DNA of 64,000 nt from Larkinella knui (GCF_003858645.1 NZ_RQJP01000002.1:992001-1056000); one strand, 5' to 3'; positions 35,837 through 45,251 are shown, counted from the stretch's first letter. A program made the numbers and translations. The notes: generated by a model not told the origin, from the sequence alone.

Positions 35837-36727
35837 TTATTGCTCAAACAGTAAAGTAACCTCGCCCCCCAGCTCGATCTGATCGCCGTTCTGGAGCGGG
35901 TAGCTCATACCGGCAATATCGGCCCGCTCAATGGTATCGTCCGGATGCATCACTTTCGTTTTGTTGCCGCTGGCCGGGAGCCCGCCCGGATCGACCAGCA
36001 GGGAATATTTGCGTTGCAGGGCATCGTAGCGAATCGTGGCGTGGGCGCGGCTAACAGCCTGATTACCGGCCCCTTTTTGCGGATCAAAACCGGGATCATC
36101 GTCGTGCAGAATAACAACATCGTTGGTCCGGACCCGGCCCGAAGCCGTCTGGCTCGTATGGCCGCGACCGATGTAGAAGTTGAGCTTCTGCGTGGGGTCG
36201 AGCACGTATTCCGGCTGCTCCGTCTGGCCTACCAGGGTGGTAATTTTAGCCTTGAGAACCGGCCCCTCCGGCTTCGACTTATCCAACACGGCCATTCCCA
36301 GGTTCCCGGCCTGGTAGGTAGAAGCCGGTAGCTGATCCCGAAAAAACGCGTACTCGAACCGCCAGTCCTTCGGCAACGTGATGTAGTTGTCGGCCAGCTG
36401 GCGGCCCAGCTCCTCCTGAAACCGGCCCGGCCGGGTGGCCCACAACGCCACCCGGTACAGTTCTTCTTCTTCGGCGTCGGTACACAGCACATACAACCGA
36501 AGACCGACCGGCGTATTTTCCGGCTCGTTCTGGTAGGCCCGCAGCTTTTCAACCACAAACCGCAGAACCTGCTCGCGTCGCTGGGCGGCTGGCGGAGGCC
36601 CTGCCGGGATGGGTTTAGGCCGGGCGGAAACCGGCGTTGGAACGCTCGGTGCCGGGGCGTTGGCCGGTGGAGAAGAGGACGTTGACGTAAAGCCAAATAA
36701 GTTTTTAAGCGTTTCCAGCAGGCCCAT
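35837..36727 (-). CDS. FHA-domain protein (last gene of the kinase/cell-wall cluster)
   Basis: A 296-residue cytosolic protein. After a short helix (MGLLETLKNLFGF) comes a Pro/Ala-rich linker (about 18-50), a middle domain of unknown type (about 50-175) and a C-terminal FHA domain with the phosphothreonine-binding signature intact: FYIGRGH, then NQAVSRAHATI, then NGDQIELGG. It should bind a phospho-Thr site on a partner, plausibly one of the two kinases or the SEDS-PBP fusion encoded just upstream, 19 nt away. In actinobacteria the equivalent partner is FhaA or FhaB; the correspondence is by context. Confidence 0.9.
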   Translation of the reverse strand: MGLLETLKNLFGFTSTSSSPPANAPAPSVPTPVSARPKPIPAGPPPAAQRREQVLRFVVEKLRAYQNEPENTPVGLRLYVLCTDAEEEELYRVALWATRPGRFQEELGRQLADNYITLPKDWRFEYAFFRDQLPASTYQAGNLGMAVLDKSKPEGPVLKAKITTLVGQTEQPEYVLDPTQKLNFYIGRGHTSQTASGRVRTNDVVILHDDDPGFDPQKGAGNQAVSRAHATIRYDALQRKYSLLVDPGGLPASGNKTKVMHPDDTIERADIAGMSYPLQNGDQIELGGEVTLLFEQ

Positions 36728-36746
36728 GTGCGTCGTGGTTTGGTGA

Positions 36747-39700
36747 TCAAAAACTTCCTAAATAGCCCCGTTGTTGCAGGATCGGAGCCACTACGGTATT
36801 GGCCAGCCGGACCGCATCGGCCGACGACTCGCCCAGCTCGATCCGCACGCAAACGACGGTATGCGACCGGCCGTTGGGCGTGGGCGCAAAAAACACAAAC
36901 CAGCCATCGTTGCGCTGTTCGCCCTGCACGATGCGCTCGGGCGTACCGGTTTTGCCGGCCACACGAACGGCACTGATTTTGCTCCGGCCCGCCGACGGAT
37001 TCGATTGCTGAATCATAAATTCCTCCAGCTGGTCCGCGTAGTCGGGCTGTCGGGCAAGGGGCCGACCCGCCGGGATGGGCTGCGGTTTTCCGGCCCGGTT
37101 CAGCACATACCGCGAGGGTTGCAGAACGCCCCGGTTGGCAATCGATGCGGCCATCCGCGCCATCGACGCGGGCGTTGCCGTCAGTTGCCCCTGCCCCCAG
37201 GCCAGGCCCGAAAACTCGCTGCGGTAGCGTCGCGGGTAGCGGTCACTCAGGTACAGTTTCCGGCGGACCACGAACGACGAATCGCGCCAGTGTTCCCGAA
37301 TCTGCTTCCGTTCGGCGTCGGTATGCGTGTCGGAATACGAATAACCGCCAATCAGGTCGACATTCATGCCCGTTGCCAGGTACAGATCGGCGAGTTCGTT
37401 ATCCAGGGCTTTGTCGTTGGCCAGGCGAATAAAATACACATTACTCGACCGGACAATGGCTTTCCGCATGTCCACCGACTCCCCGCAGGGCTCCGACTCG
37501 TACGTACCTCGCCGGATAATTTCCTGACACGAAATCGGGTAACTGACCGCAGAAGCCGATGATCCCAATTTATTAAACGCAGCGGTGGCCGTCAAAATTT
37601 TAGCCGTTGAACCGGGTGCCGTCGGATACGTCATTCCCAGATCGCGTTCGGTTACCAGAAAAGGCAGTTTCATCCGGTCCCGATCCGACAGCAGCATGGG
37701 CTCGGGGGTTTTCAGATTCGGCAGGGGATGCAACGCCGAAGCCATGACGTCGCCGGAAGCCGCATCGACGACCACCACCGAAAGACGATGGTCGCGGTAG
37801 TCCGACGTCGCCAGCGCCTTTTGTAAGGTAACCTGCAATTCGGCATTCACGCTCAGATGCAGATCCCGGTTCTGGGCTTTGCGCCGGTCCACCTCGCGGC
37901 TGTCGATGCCCGCCCGCAGCGCCGGGGCCAGTTCGCTGTAATCGTATACCGACAACGTCCGCGTTTGTTGAACCGGCGGACTAAACCGGTCGGCGCGGTA
38001 ATCGGTCGTCACCAGATCGGTTTTGCGCGGTTTGCTGTTAAAACCGCGTAACTCACTGAAATGCGTGGCCTCGGCAAAATAACCGTTGCTCTGTCCCCAG
38101 AATAACTGCGTGTTCAGATCGCCGATCCAGAAAAACAGGTGATCGCCGAAGGGATAATACCGGCGCAGTCGTTTCCGGGAGAGCGTCTGAACGTCTTCCG
38201 GCTTTAATCCGGTTTTCGTCAACCGGGCTGCGTGTTGCGTCAAAATTTCCGGTGAACTGGTGGCCAGCACAACCCCGTTGCGGTCGTAAATCGTGCCGGA
38301 AGCCAGGGCCCGGGTTAGCCGCTCGATGCGGGGATTGTAGCTAAAAACCGGGTCGCCATTGCGCGTCACCACCCGAACCGGTCGCACAATATACTCGTCT
38401 CCCCGCCAGCCGATGACCGGCAACAAGCGACCGATCAGAAGCAGTACGCCAAGCAGAAAACCGGCGATACCGGCCATCAGTACCGCATCATAGTGTTTTT
38501 CGAGGTATTCGCGCTGGGCCGTCTGCCCCGGCCGATGCGCAACGCTGAATACCGCCCCCATGGCGGTCAGGTTGATGATGAGCGAAATCTTCCCGTAACT
38601 CAGAAACGGGACGCTGATGCCGGTGAGTGGCAGAAGGCCGATGGAACCACCCGCAATGATCAGAAACTGAACGCCCGTGGCAATGGCAATACCGGCTACC
38701 AGAAAAAAACTGAACGGCTGACCCGCCCGGCGAGCCTGTAAGAACAGCCGGTGCAACAGGATGCCGAACAACAGAAATACCGCAATGACACCCAAACCGC
38801 CCAGTTCTTCGCCCACGCTCGGCAGAATCATGTCGGTGTGGGCGGCTGGCATGGCATTGGCAAACCCCTTGCCCAACCCCTGCCCCGTCCAACCGCCCGA
38901 AGACAGGGTCCAGAACGCGTGGGCCAGGTGGTCGCCCCCATAGACGTCGTTGTTCCAGGGACTCAGCCACATGGCTTTTCGGTCGGCCAGCCGGCTTCCG
39001 ACAAAGGGCAATAAATCACCAAAGGCAAACATGGCCATCACCAGCAGGAGCAGCACCGGAGCCTCCGTCAGCAAAGCCACCCAGCCCCGCTTGCTGGTCG
39101 AACGCGCTTCGCCCCGCCAGAACAGGTAGCCCATCAGAACGCCGACACTGAGCACCGTGGCAAGAGTGCCGGGCAGAAGCCACAGGGCGACGCCATAACC
39201 GACACCGGTTGCCAGAGTCAGCGGTAAATTTCCCCGGGCGATGCTGTAAAACAGCAGAAACGTAAAGCAGACCACCAGCGCCGGGCCCATGTCACCCAGC
39301 AGAAGATACAGCAGCATAAGCAAACCGGCTCCGGCCAGGGCACCGAAACTGACCGCAAACCGCCAGCGCAGATCGGGCAGGTCGCGGATTTGCTGTTCCT
39401 TGGCGGCAAAAAAACCGGCAAAGAACAGCAGCAGCAGGTATTTGGTGATCTCGCTCGGCTGGAACGTCAGGCCCAGCAGCGACAGGTTTACCCGAACGCC
39501 ACTGCCTTCCGGTCCCGAGCCGACGAGCAAGGTCAATACCGCCAGTCCAACGGCGAGCACCAGCCAGGTCCAGCCGACCAGCCGCACGGAGGTCCGATTC
39601 CAGAACGTAAACAACCCGTCAAACCGCCAGTCGGCGTAAAACCGGCCAATATTCAACTGCGATACCAGGGCCATGCCCACCAGACCGATGGCAACGCCTT

Positions 39701-40727
39701 GCAGACTTTGCCAGGCATAGAGCGTATCCTGTAACGGGTCCTGAATGGCCAGAAGCGTCAGCACCGAAATACCGGTCAGCAGCATCAGGATCGACAACAG
39801 CAGCGGGTCCGGCTGAAACCGACGCAGGGTCCAGAAGCCCTGTACCAGCCAGAAAATCAAAAAAAACAAGGCAACAATGGCCCAGAATTGCCCGGAAAAC
39901 GTCGCTGGCGTGCGAACGGCAAGGGCGTGATCGGCCTTCAGCTGCCCGTAGACGACAGACCCGATGAGCCGAAGCTGGTGCGGGCGGGCGGCAAAGGCAT
40001 ACGTCTGATCGCTCGTTAACTCACTCGTTCCGCACCGGCTGCCAAACTCAAATCCGGGTTTCAGCGGTACGACGCTGTAGGCCGAACCGTCTTTCAAACC
40101 GGTGAACGTAAACCGGCCGTCGGAATCGGTGCGGGCGTAGATAAACCGGTCTTCCAGCGTGTCGGGCTGGGCCGTTGGCAGGTGGCGCTTCAGTTGGACC
40201 AACACCCCGGCCATCGGTTGTTCCTCGCGGGTGACCCGCCCCGCAAGGACTCGTGACCCGCTGCCGACCTTCGTCGTTGCTCCGTAGGATTTGGGGTTGG
40301 TGAGTTCCCGAACGTACAGCACCGAGTCGAAGCCCATTTGCTGGCGCGACAGTTGCAGCCGGCTTTGAAAATCGGAGCCCCCCAGCGGACTGCGCCAGGT
40401 GAGGGGAGCCAGCACCGAAAATTGCCGTTTGTTGATGGTACCCAGGTTATCCGGCGAACCGTCCTGTGCCAGTTTAGCGGCTAAGGAATCGGCCACCAGC
40501 GCCCTATCCCGGGGATCCGTGTAATAGTTTCCGCTGGCGAGGAGCCGTTGAATGAAAACCGGTTTGATTCCGGCTTCCAGTGTTAAAGCTTGTCCCTCAA
40601 CGAGCGCTTGTTTGGCCCGGTTCAAATTCGGCAACAAGTTCACATACAGCCGGATAAACAGCAGGAGCAGCATAACCGTTGCCCCCAGTAAATACAGGCG
40701 TCCGGCCGGAACAGGTGCTGATTTCAT
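36747..40727 (-). CDS. SEDS (RodA/FtsW) glycosyltransferase fused to class B penicillin-binding transpeptidase
   Basis: One 1326-residue polypeptide. Order: a first membrane helix (about 9-25); periplasmic region with a carboxypeptidase-regulatory-like beta domain (about 155-240); a 10-12 helix SEDS polymerase domain (about 275-770) containing HTDMILPSVGEELGGLG with the conserved Asp632; then PBP dimerisation and transpeptidase domains (about 780-1320) with SxxK Ser1040-Lys1043 (GSTAK), SxN 1094-1096 (SSN) and KTG 1259-1261. SEDS enzymes polymerise lipid II and class B PBPs cross-link it; normally they are two interacting proteins. Here the fusion forces one complex. Upstream neighbours are Ser/Thr kinases, PP2C and FHA proteins. 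Confidence 0.93.
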   Translation of the reverse strand: MKSAPVPAGRLYLLGATVMLLLLFIRLYVNLLPNLNRAKQALVEGQALTLEAGIKPVFIQRLLASGNYYTDPRDRALVADSLAAKLAQDGSPDNLGTINKRQFSVLAPLTWRSPLGGSDFQSRLQLSRQQMGFDSVLYVRELTNPKSYGATTKVGSGSRVLAGRVTREEQPMAGVLVQLKRHLPTAQPDTLEDRFIYARTDSDGRFTFTGLKDGSAYSVVPLKPGFEFGSRCGTSELTSDQTYAFAARPHQLRLIGSVVYGQLKADHALAVRTPATFSGQFWAIVALFFLIFWLVQGFWTLRRFQPDPLLLSILMLLTGISVLTLLAIQDPLQDTLYAWQSLQGVAIGLVGMALVSQLNIGRFYADWRFDGLFTFWNRTSVRLVGWTWLVLAVGLAVLTLLVGSGPEGSGVRVNLSLLGLTFQPSEITKYLLLLFFAGFFAAKEQQIRDLPDLRWRFAVSFGALAGAGLLMLLYLLLGDMGPALVVCFTFLLFYSIARGNLPLTLATGVGYGVALWLLPGTLATVLSVGVLMGYLFWRGEARSTSKRGWVALLTEAPVLLLLVMAMFAFGDLLPFVGSRLADRKAMWLSPWNNDVYGGDHLAHAFWTLSSGGWTGQGLGKGFANAMPAAHTDMILPSVGEELGGLGVIAVFLLFGILLHRLFLQARRAGQPFSFFLVAGIAIATGVQFLIIAGGSIGLLPLTGISVPFLSYGKISLIINLTAMGAVFSVAHRPGQTAQREYLEKHYDAVLMAGIAGFLLGVLLLIGRLLPVIGWRGDEYIVRPVRVVTRNGDPVFSYNPRIERLTRALASGTIYDRNGVVLATSSPEILTQHAARLTKTGLKPEDVQTLSRKRLRRYYPFGDHLFFWIGDLNTQLFWGQSNGYFAEATHFSELRGFNSKPRKTDLVTTDYRADRFSPPVQQTRTLSVYDYSELAPALRAGIDSREVDRRKAQNRDLHLSVNAELQVTLQKALATSDYRDHRLSVVVVDAASGDVMASALHPLPNLKTPEPMLLSDRDRMKLPFLVTERDLGMTYPTAPGSTAKILTATAAFNKLGSSASAVSYPISCQEIIRRGTYESEPCGESVDMRKAIVRSSNVYFIRLANDKALDNELADLYLATGMNVDLIGGYSYSDTHTDAERKQIREHWRDSSFVVRRKLYLSDRYPRRYRSEFSGLAWGQGQLTATPASMARMAASIANRGVLQPSRYVLNRAGKPQPIPAGRPLARQPDYADQLEEFMIQQSNPSAGRSKISAVRVAGKTGTPERIVQGEQRNDGWFVFFAPTPNGRSHTVVCVRIELGESSADAVRLANTVVAPILQQRGYLGSF

Positions 40728-40754
40728 TCGTTCGTGTTGAGGTGGGTTGGTAAA

Positions 40755-42056
40755 TTAGTCATTGGGTGTTCGGGTCGAATCCGGAACCGCCCGGGTCGAA
40801 TCCGGTTTCGTTTCGGGGGGCACAGGCGGTGTCGAGTCGGTTTTTATCGCGGGCGCGGTTTCGGTCGAATCCGGGAGCATCGTCTCTTCCGCGGGAACCT
40901 CTTCCGATGAGTCCGTGGTCGAATCGTCCGTCATCCGTTGTGAATCGGACGTGTCCGATACGCTCACTGTCGAATCCGGCACGATTCCGGAACTGCCGGT
41001 GTTCTGCTGATTCTTGTAAAAAACGAAAAGACCGATCAAGACCGCCACTGCGACCAGTCCCAGTGTAATCCACGACCAGTTTGGCCCCGCAGCGGGCTCC
41101 TCTTCCGGCATGGACACCTCGGACTCGGTCGGTTGCTGAACCACCGGCGCGGGGGCCGCTTTGGTGCGCCCGGGAACCGGCGCGGAACGGACACCGGAGC
41201 GACTGGCCTGCAACTGTTCCACGTTGGCCTGCCCCAGCAGCAGCCTCAACTCGTTTACGTCACTCAGCCGTTCTGCGGGGTCTTTGGTCAACGTCCAGTT
41301 CAGAAGCGTGTCGAGACTTGGCGGAAGCGATTGCCCAGCCGGAAGCGGCAAAGCCGGTGGCGGGGTACGCAGGACGTGCGTCATGAAGGTGGCAATACCG
41401 GCATTGTCGGCCATTGAAAACGGCACCCGGCCCGCCAGACACTCGTACAACACCACGCCCAGCGCGTAATAATCGGTCGCCACATCGACGCTTTTTGGAT
41501 TGTCGAACTGCTCGGGCGACGCATACTCGTAGGTCATCAGCGACTGGCCCGTCATGGTCTGCGTCTGTTCGCGCAGCCGGGCAACCCCGAAATCGGTCAG
41601 CAAAAAATGCAATTCGCCACTCGGCAGGGGGCGGTACAGGATATTCTCGGGTTTGATGTCGCGGTGAATAATACCACGCGGGTGAATGGCCTTGAATGCC
41701 TCCGCCATTTGCAGCCCCAGCCGGATGGTGGTTGGAATGTCTAGCTGTCCCTGCTGCCCGAGGAGCGTCCGGAGACTGCCGCCCTCAATCCATTCCATCA
41801 CAATAAACGGCATGGACATATCCAACTGCACCTCCCGCACACTGACCACGTTCGGGTGGCGGATGTCGGTCATCAGTTGTGATTCGAGCCGGAACCGTCG
41901 GAGCGTTTCGGCGTCGGTATTGAGGGCGAAATGTTTGATCGCCACCAGATCGCCCGATGCCAGATGGCGGGCCTTCAGGACCCGGGCGTTGGAGCGGCCT
42001 ATTTCGCCGAGTATTTCGTAGCCAGGAAAATGGGTATTGATACTTACGGTTGGCAT
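40755..42056 (-). CDS. Membrane Ser/Thr protein kinase with acidic PDST-rich periplasmic tail
   Basis: A 433-residue Hanks-type kinase. Lys41 (VAIKHF), HRDIKPEN (Asp133), DFG (Asp155) and YASPEQ are intact, so activity is expected; the nucleotide loop reads EIGRSNARVLKA and lacks the second and third glycines. One membrane helix lies at about 328-347. The roughly 85-residue C-terminal tail outside the membrane is rich in Asp, Ser, Thr and Pro with repeated PDST units and no folded domain such as PASTA. It is a close paralog of the next upstream gene, 7 nt away. Confidence 0.94.
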   Translation of the reverse strand: MPTVSINTHFPGYEILGEIGRSNARVLKARHLASGDLVAIKHFALNTDAETLRRFRLESQLMTDIRHPNVVSVREVQLDMSMPFIVMEWIEGGSLRTLLGQQGQLDIPTTIRLGLQMAEAFKAIHPRGIIHRDIKPENILYRPLPSGELHFLLTDFGVARLREQTQTMTGQSLMTYEYASPEQFDNPKSVDVATDYYALGVVLYECLAGRVPFSMADNAGIATFMTHVLRTPPPALPLPAGQSLPPSLDTLLNWTLTKDPAERLSDVNELRLLLGQANVEQLQASRSGVRSAPVPGRTKAAPAPVVQQPTESEVSMPEEEPAAGPNWSWITLGLVAVAVLIGLFVFYKNQQNTGSSGIVPDSTVSVSDTSDSQRMTDDSTTDSSEEVPAEETMLPDSTETAPAIKTDSTPPVPPETKPDSTRAVPDSTRTPND

Positions 42057-42063
42057 CGGCCAC

Positions 42064-43656
42064 TTAGTTTAACGAGTCGGTTGATATAGTTTTCGCCAAC
42101 GAATCCAGATTTTTGGGCAGATCGTACTTCAAAACTCTGCTACTGATTCGGGTGCCCCGGTCGCTGTCCGGGGCTGGTCGGATGGGAGAAGAATGGGGCT
42201 TTACATTCATGAAATAGACTTTTTCGGTTTTATGAAGCCCTCCTTTATCCTTGTAATAGCTGACCTGAACCGTAACCGCCGGAAAGGGAAACGGGCTGGG
42301 GTTATTGAGCTGAATGCGGGCCTTTTTGATGCCACCAAATATGCCGACTCGAATGCCAACGGTCTCTACCGTAAGGGCTTCACCCGCAGCCTGTGCCCGA
42401 ATCCGGAGTTGCTCGCGCTGTTTGGCTTCTTCCGCCAGCCGCTGGCTCAGGGTGTCTTCGGCTTCTTCAACGTCGGCCCGCACGTCCGTGTCCTGGTCGG
42501 TGGCATCTGTTTGATCGGTGCTTGTATCGCCGGGTGTAAACAGGCTTCCTATCTTTTTTATGGGCTTGGACTGACGCCCGGTAAGGGCAAAATACAGACC
42601 GGTTCCGCCCACCAGAATGGCCAGCACCAGTACGGCCACTTTCAGACTTTTTCCGGACGAAGTGTGTGGAGGTCGGGCCGGAGAAACCGCACGCGGTTCG
42701 GGCCTCGGAACGTCGGCCACAGGCGGTTTTGTTGCTTCCCGATTCGGCGCACTTTCGATGGGGAACGAAGCGGTTTTTCCGGGCGTGTTCACCGTCCGGC
42801 CCGCCCGCAAATAGTTCAGTTCGGCCTGTTTTAGTAACCACGTCAGTTCATCCGGATCGTTCAGACGTTCACTCGCTTTCTTTTTCAACAGGGCCTGAAG
42901 AAGATCCGCGAACGGACCCAGTTGCGGGTCCTGCGGAGTCACGGTCAGGGCGGGCGGAGCCTCGTTCAGCACCTTGTTCATGAAGGTTACAATGCCCGAG
43001 TTGTCGTCTAGCTTGAAGGGTACGCTCCCGTGCAGGCATTCGTACAAGACGACGCCGAGCGAATAGTAGTCGGTGGCGGTATTTACGCCTTTCGGGTCGT
43101 TAAACTGCTCAGGCGATGCGTATTCATACGTCATCAGCGACTGCCCCGTCAGGGTGTTCGATTGCTCGTGCAGACGGGCGACGCCGAAGTCCGTTAACAG
43201 AAAGTGCAGTTCGCCACTGGGCAGCGGCCGAAACAGAATGTTTTCCGGCTTGATGTCGCGGTGAATGATGCCCTGCGGGTGGATGGCCCGGAACGCTTCG
43301 GCCATTTGCAGACCCAGCCGGATAACCGTCGGCACGTTCAGCCGTTGCTCACCGGCGATGAGCTGACTCAGGTTCCCGCCTTCGATCAGTTCCATCACCA
43401 GATAAGGCAACTCCGCTTCCAGCTGCACCTCCCGGACCTTGACGATATTGGGGTGGGCGATGCTGGTCATGATGGCTGATTCCCGCTGAAACCGCCGGAG
43501 TGTTTCGGCATCGGTATTGAGTGCAAAGTGCTTGATGGCCACCAGATCACCCGTGGCCAGATGACGCGCCTTGAGAATGCGGGCGTTGCTTCGCCCCAAC
43601 TCACTCAGCACTTCATAGCCGGGAAAACGTGTATCGAATCGGATCGTGGACATCAA
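42064..43656 (-). CDS. Membrane Ser/Thr protein kinase with C-terminal periplasmic beta domain
   Basis: A 530-residue Hanks-type kinase with Lys42, HRDIKPEN (Asp134) and DFG (Asp156) intact and the same altered Gly-loop (ELGRSNARILKA) as its paralog. One membrane helix at about 338-358, then a charged helical stalk (about 385-425, probable coiled coil) and a beta-rich domain (about 430-505, TVETVGIRVGIFGGIKKARI ... FPAVTVQVSYYK) that may be a sensor. Its ATG overlaps the PP2C stop codon by 4 bases, so kinase and phosphatase are translationally coupled. Confidence 0.94.
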   Translation of the reverse strand: MMSTIRFDTRFPGYEVLSELGRSNARILKARHLATGDLVAIKHFALNTDAETLRRFQRESAIMTSIAHPNIVKVREVQLEAELPYLVMELIEGGNLSQLIAGEQRLNVPTVIRLGLQMAEAFRAIHPQGIIHRDIKPENILFRPLPSGELHFLLTDFGVARLHEQSNTLTGQSLMTYEYASPEQFNDPKGVNTATDYYSLGVVLYECLHGSVPFKLDDNSGIVTFMNKVLNEAPPALTVTPQDPQLGPFADLLQALLKKKASERLNDPDELTWLLKQAELNYLRAGRTVNTPGKTASFPIESAPNREATKPPVADVPRPEPRAVSPARPPHTSSGKSLKVAVLVLAILVGGTGLYFALTGRQSKPIKKIGSLFTPGDTSTDQTDATDQDTDVRADVEEAEDTLSQRLAEEAKQREQLRIRAQAAGEALTVETVGIRVGIFGGIKKARIQLNNPSPFPFPAVTVQVSYYKDKGGLHKTEKVYFMNVKPHSSPIRPAPDSDRGTRISSRVLKYDLPKNLDSLAKTISTDSLN

Positions 43657-45092
43657 CGGCGGGGTTTTGGGGTAGAATCAGGCTGGTTTTGCATCGAAAC
43701 CACGAAAAGAACGTTGCGAAAGGTATCCTGCCGAATAGCCGCGCCAACGGGCAGGCCCACGTCCCGAAAATACACTTTTGAGAGCTGAAGTTTCGTTTCC
43801 CGGGTGGTTTCAATACCGGTTTTGAAACCGCTGATCACGATGTTTTCCACCCGTACGGGTCCCGCACGATCAATCCGCAAGGCCACCTGTGCCAGAGCCG
43901 TATCCGCGGGAATCAAAACCGTTAGTTGATTAGCACCCAGGATGCTCTGCAATGAATCGGTCAGCCGCAGCGGCTTATCGAGCCGGAACGTGTCGGCGGG
44001 CAACAGCAGGCGATGGTCTTTGCTGCGGTAGGCGGTTTGTACCAGCGAATCGAAGCGGGAAATTCCTGCGATTGTCGCCAAGGCCGTATCGGGCAGACTG
44101 TTTACCGACCGCAGACTATCCATTCGGGCTTCTTCGGACTGGCTGGAGGGCTGGTCCTGATACCACACCAGCCCCGCAATGGCACCCGCAAACAGCAGGC
44201 CCAGCAGGAGCCAGATACCGCCTGAACTCTTTTTGGCGGGCTGCGTTTTGGCCGGTGCCGGATTGACCGGCGGAACCGGCGACGGTTTCGGAGTTTGCGC
44301 ACGGGCAGTTTTATCGGCAGGAACCGGAACCGCGCTGGCAGGCGTCGCGTTCAGGGCCAGCACCACCGTAATGTTATCGTTACCGCCCGCTTCATTGGCC
44401 AGGCGAATCAGTTCGGCCGTCTGCTCGTCGAGCGTCAGTTTTTGGTTTAAAACCGCCCTGATTTGCGCCTGGGTAATCATATCGGTCAGGCCATCACTGC
44501 ACAGCAGCAACTGGTCGCCCGGTTCAAAACCGGTTTCGCCCGACTCCAGAAAATCCGGATCATCGACGCGGTGGACGGCGGAACCGACCTCGCGCAAAAT
44601 TTCGTTCCGGCGCGGGTGTTGCATGGCTTCGGCTTCGGTCAGTTCATTCGCGTCCTCCCGAACGCCAACCAGCGAGTGATCGCGGGTCAGCTTTTCGAGT
44701 ACCCCCCGGCGATACCGGTACAAGCGCGTATCGCCCACATGAACGAAATAGACTTTGCCCAGGCGGCTATCGGCCACGGCGGTGGTCAAAACACACCCCA
44801 TCTGGGCCAGTTTCAACTCCTGCTGCCGTTGCGTATGGATTTGGTTGTTGGCAAACACGACGGCTTCGCGCAGCATCGACAGCGGATCGCCGTTGGGCGT
44901 GGCCATGTACTGTTCAATCGACTCCCGGGCGATGGCCGCAGCCCGGTCGCCCCCGGCATACCCGCCCACGCCGTCGATAACCGCCAGCAAGGCACTATCT
45001 TCTGACCAGATCGGCGAACAGATAAAGGTATCCTGGTTATCTTTTCGGCGTTGGCCTACGTCGGTCCGACCGGCAAATACGAACGAATTCAT
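43653..45092 (-). CDS. PP2C-type Ser/Thr phosphatase with membrane anchor and periplasmic domain
   Basis: A 479-residue phosphatase. The PP2C domain (about 1-245) has the metal-binding motifs KDNQDTF (Asp21), VIDGVGG (Asp40), CSDGLTDMI and GGNDNITVV. A Pro/Ala/Lys linker leads to one membrane helix (about 291-310), after which about 165 residues lie outside. That part has short repeating strands (RVENIVISGFKTGIET, LQLSKVYFRDVG) reminiscent of a right-handed beta-helix. PstP of actinobacteria has an anchor too but not this outer domain. Expected to reverse the two kinases encoded next to it. Confidence 0.93.
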   Translation of the reverse strand: MNSFVFAGRTDVGQRRKDNQDTFICSPIWSEDSALLAVIDGVGGYAGGDRAAAIARESIEQYMATPNGDPLSMLREAVVFANNQIHTQRQQELKLAQMGCVLTTAVADSRLGKVYFVHVGDTRLYRYRRGVLEKLTRDHSLVGVREDANELTEAEAMQHPRRNEILREVGSAVHRVDDPDFLESGETGFEPGDQLLLCSDGLTDMITQAQIRAVLNQKLTLDEQTAELIRLANEAGGNDNITVVLALNATPASAVPVPADKTARAQTPKPSPVPPVNPAPAKTQPAKKSSGGIWLLLGLLFAGAIAGLVWYQDQPSSQSEEARMDSLRSVNSLPDTALATIAGISRFDSLVQTAYRSKDHRLLLPADTFRLDKPLRLTDSLQSILGANQLTVLIPADTALAQVALRIDRAGPVRVENIVISGFKTGIETTRETKLQLSKVYFRDVGLPVGAAIRQDTFRNVLFVVSMQNQPDSTPKPRR

Positions 45093-45163
45093 TCAGAAAG
45101 GGAAACGTGAAAAATGAACTGCGTAAATAAAAAGAAAGCGCAGAGACGCTCATTTTGTTTTTT

Positions 45164-45247
45164 CTACCGGGGTAAATCCCGAAAATGCCGCACCACCAGA
45201 AACAGCACAAACAGAAGCAGCAAAACGGCCAGTAACGTATCAATCAT
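45164..45247 (-). CDS. 27-residue single-span membrane peptide in the kinase/cell-wall cluster
   Basis: A very short frame that begins with ATG 4 nt after the first FHA stop codon and ends in TAG. It encodes 27 residues: MIDT, then a hydrophobic run from Leu5 to Val19 (LLAVLLLLFVLFLVV), then the basic end RHFRDLPR. This is exactly one transmembrane helix with a positive C-terminal flank. AAGG precedes the ATG. Position, tight coupling and composition argue for a real small membrane protein that might tune a membrane partner; there is no homology evidence. Confidence 0.55.
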   Translation of the reverse strand: MIDTLLAVLLLLFVLFLVVRHFRDLPR

Positions 45248-45251
45248 AGCC

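Noticed and set aside
35636-35854. A 72-codon plus-strand frame next to the second FHA gene
   Set aside because: Runs into the 3' end of the FHA gene on the other strand and has an Arg-rich, unstructured translation.
45137-45150. Short AGCG/CGCT hairpin with a minus-strand T-rich stretch before the PP2C gene
   Set aside because: Only 4 bp of stem; too weak to call an internal terminator.
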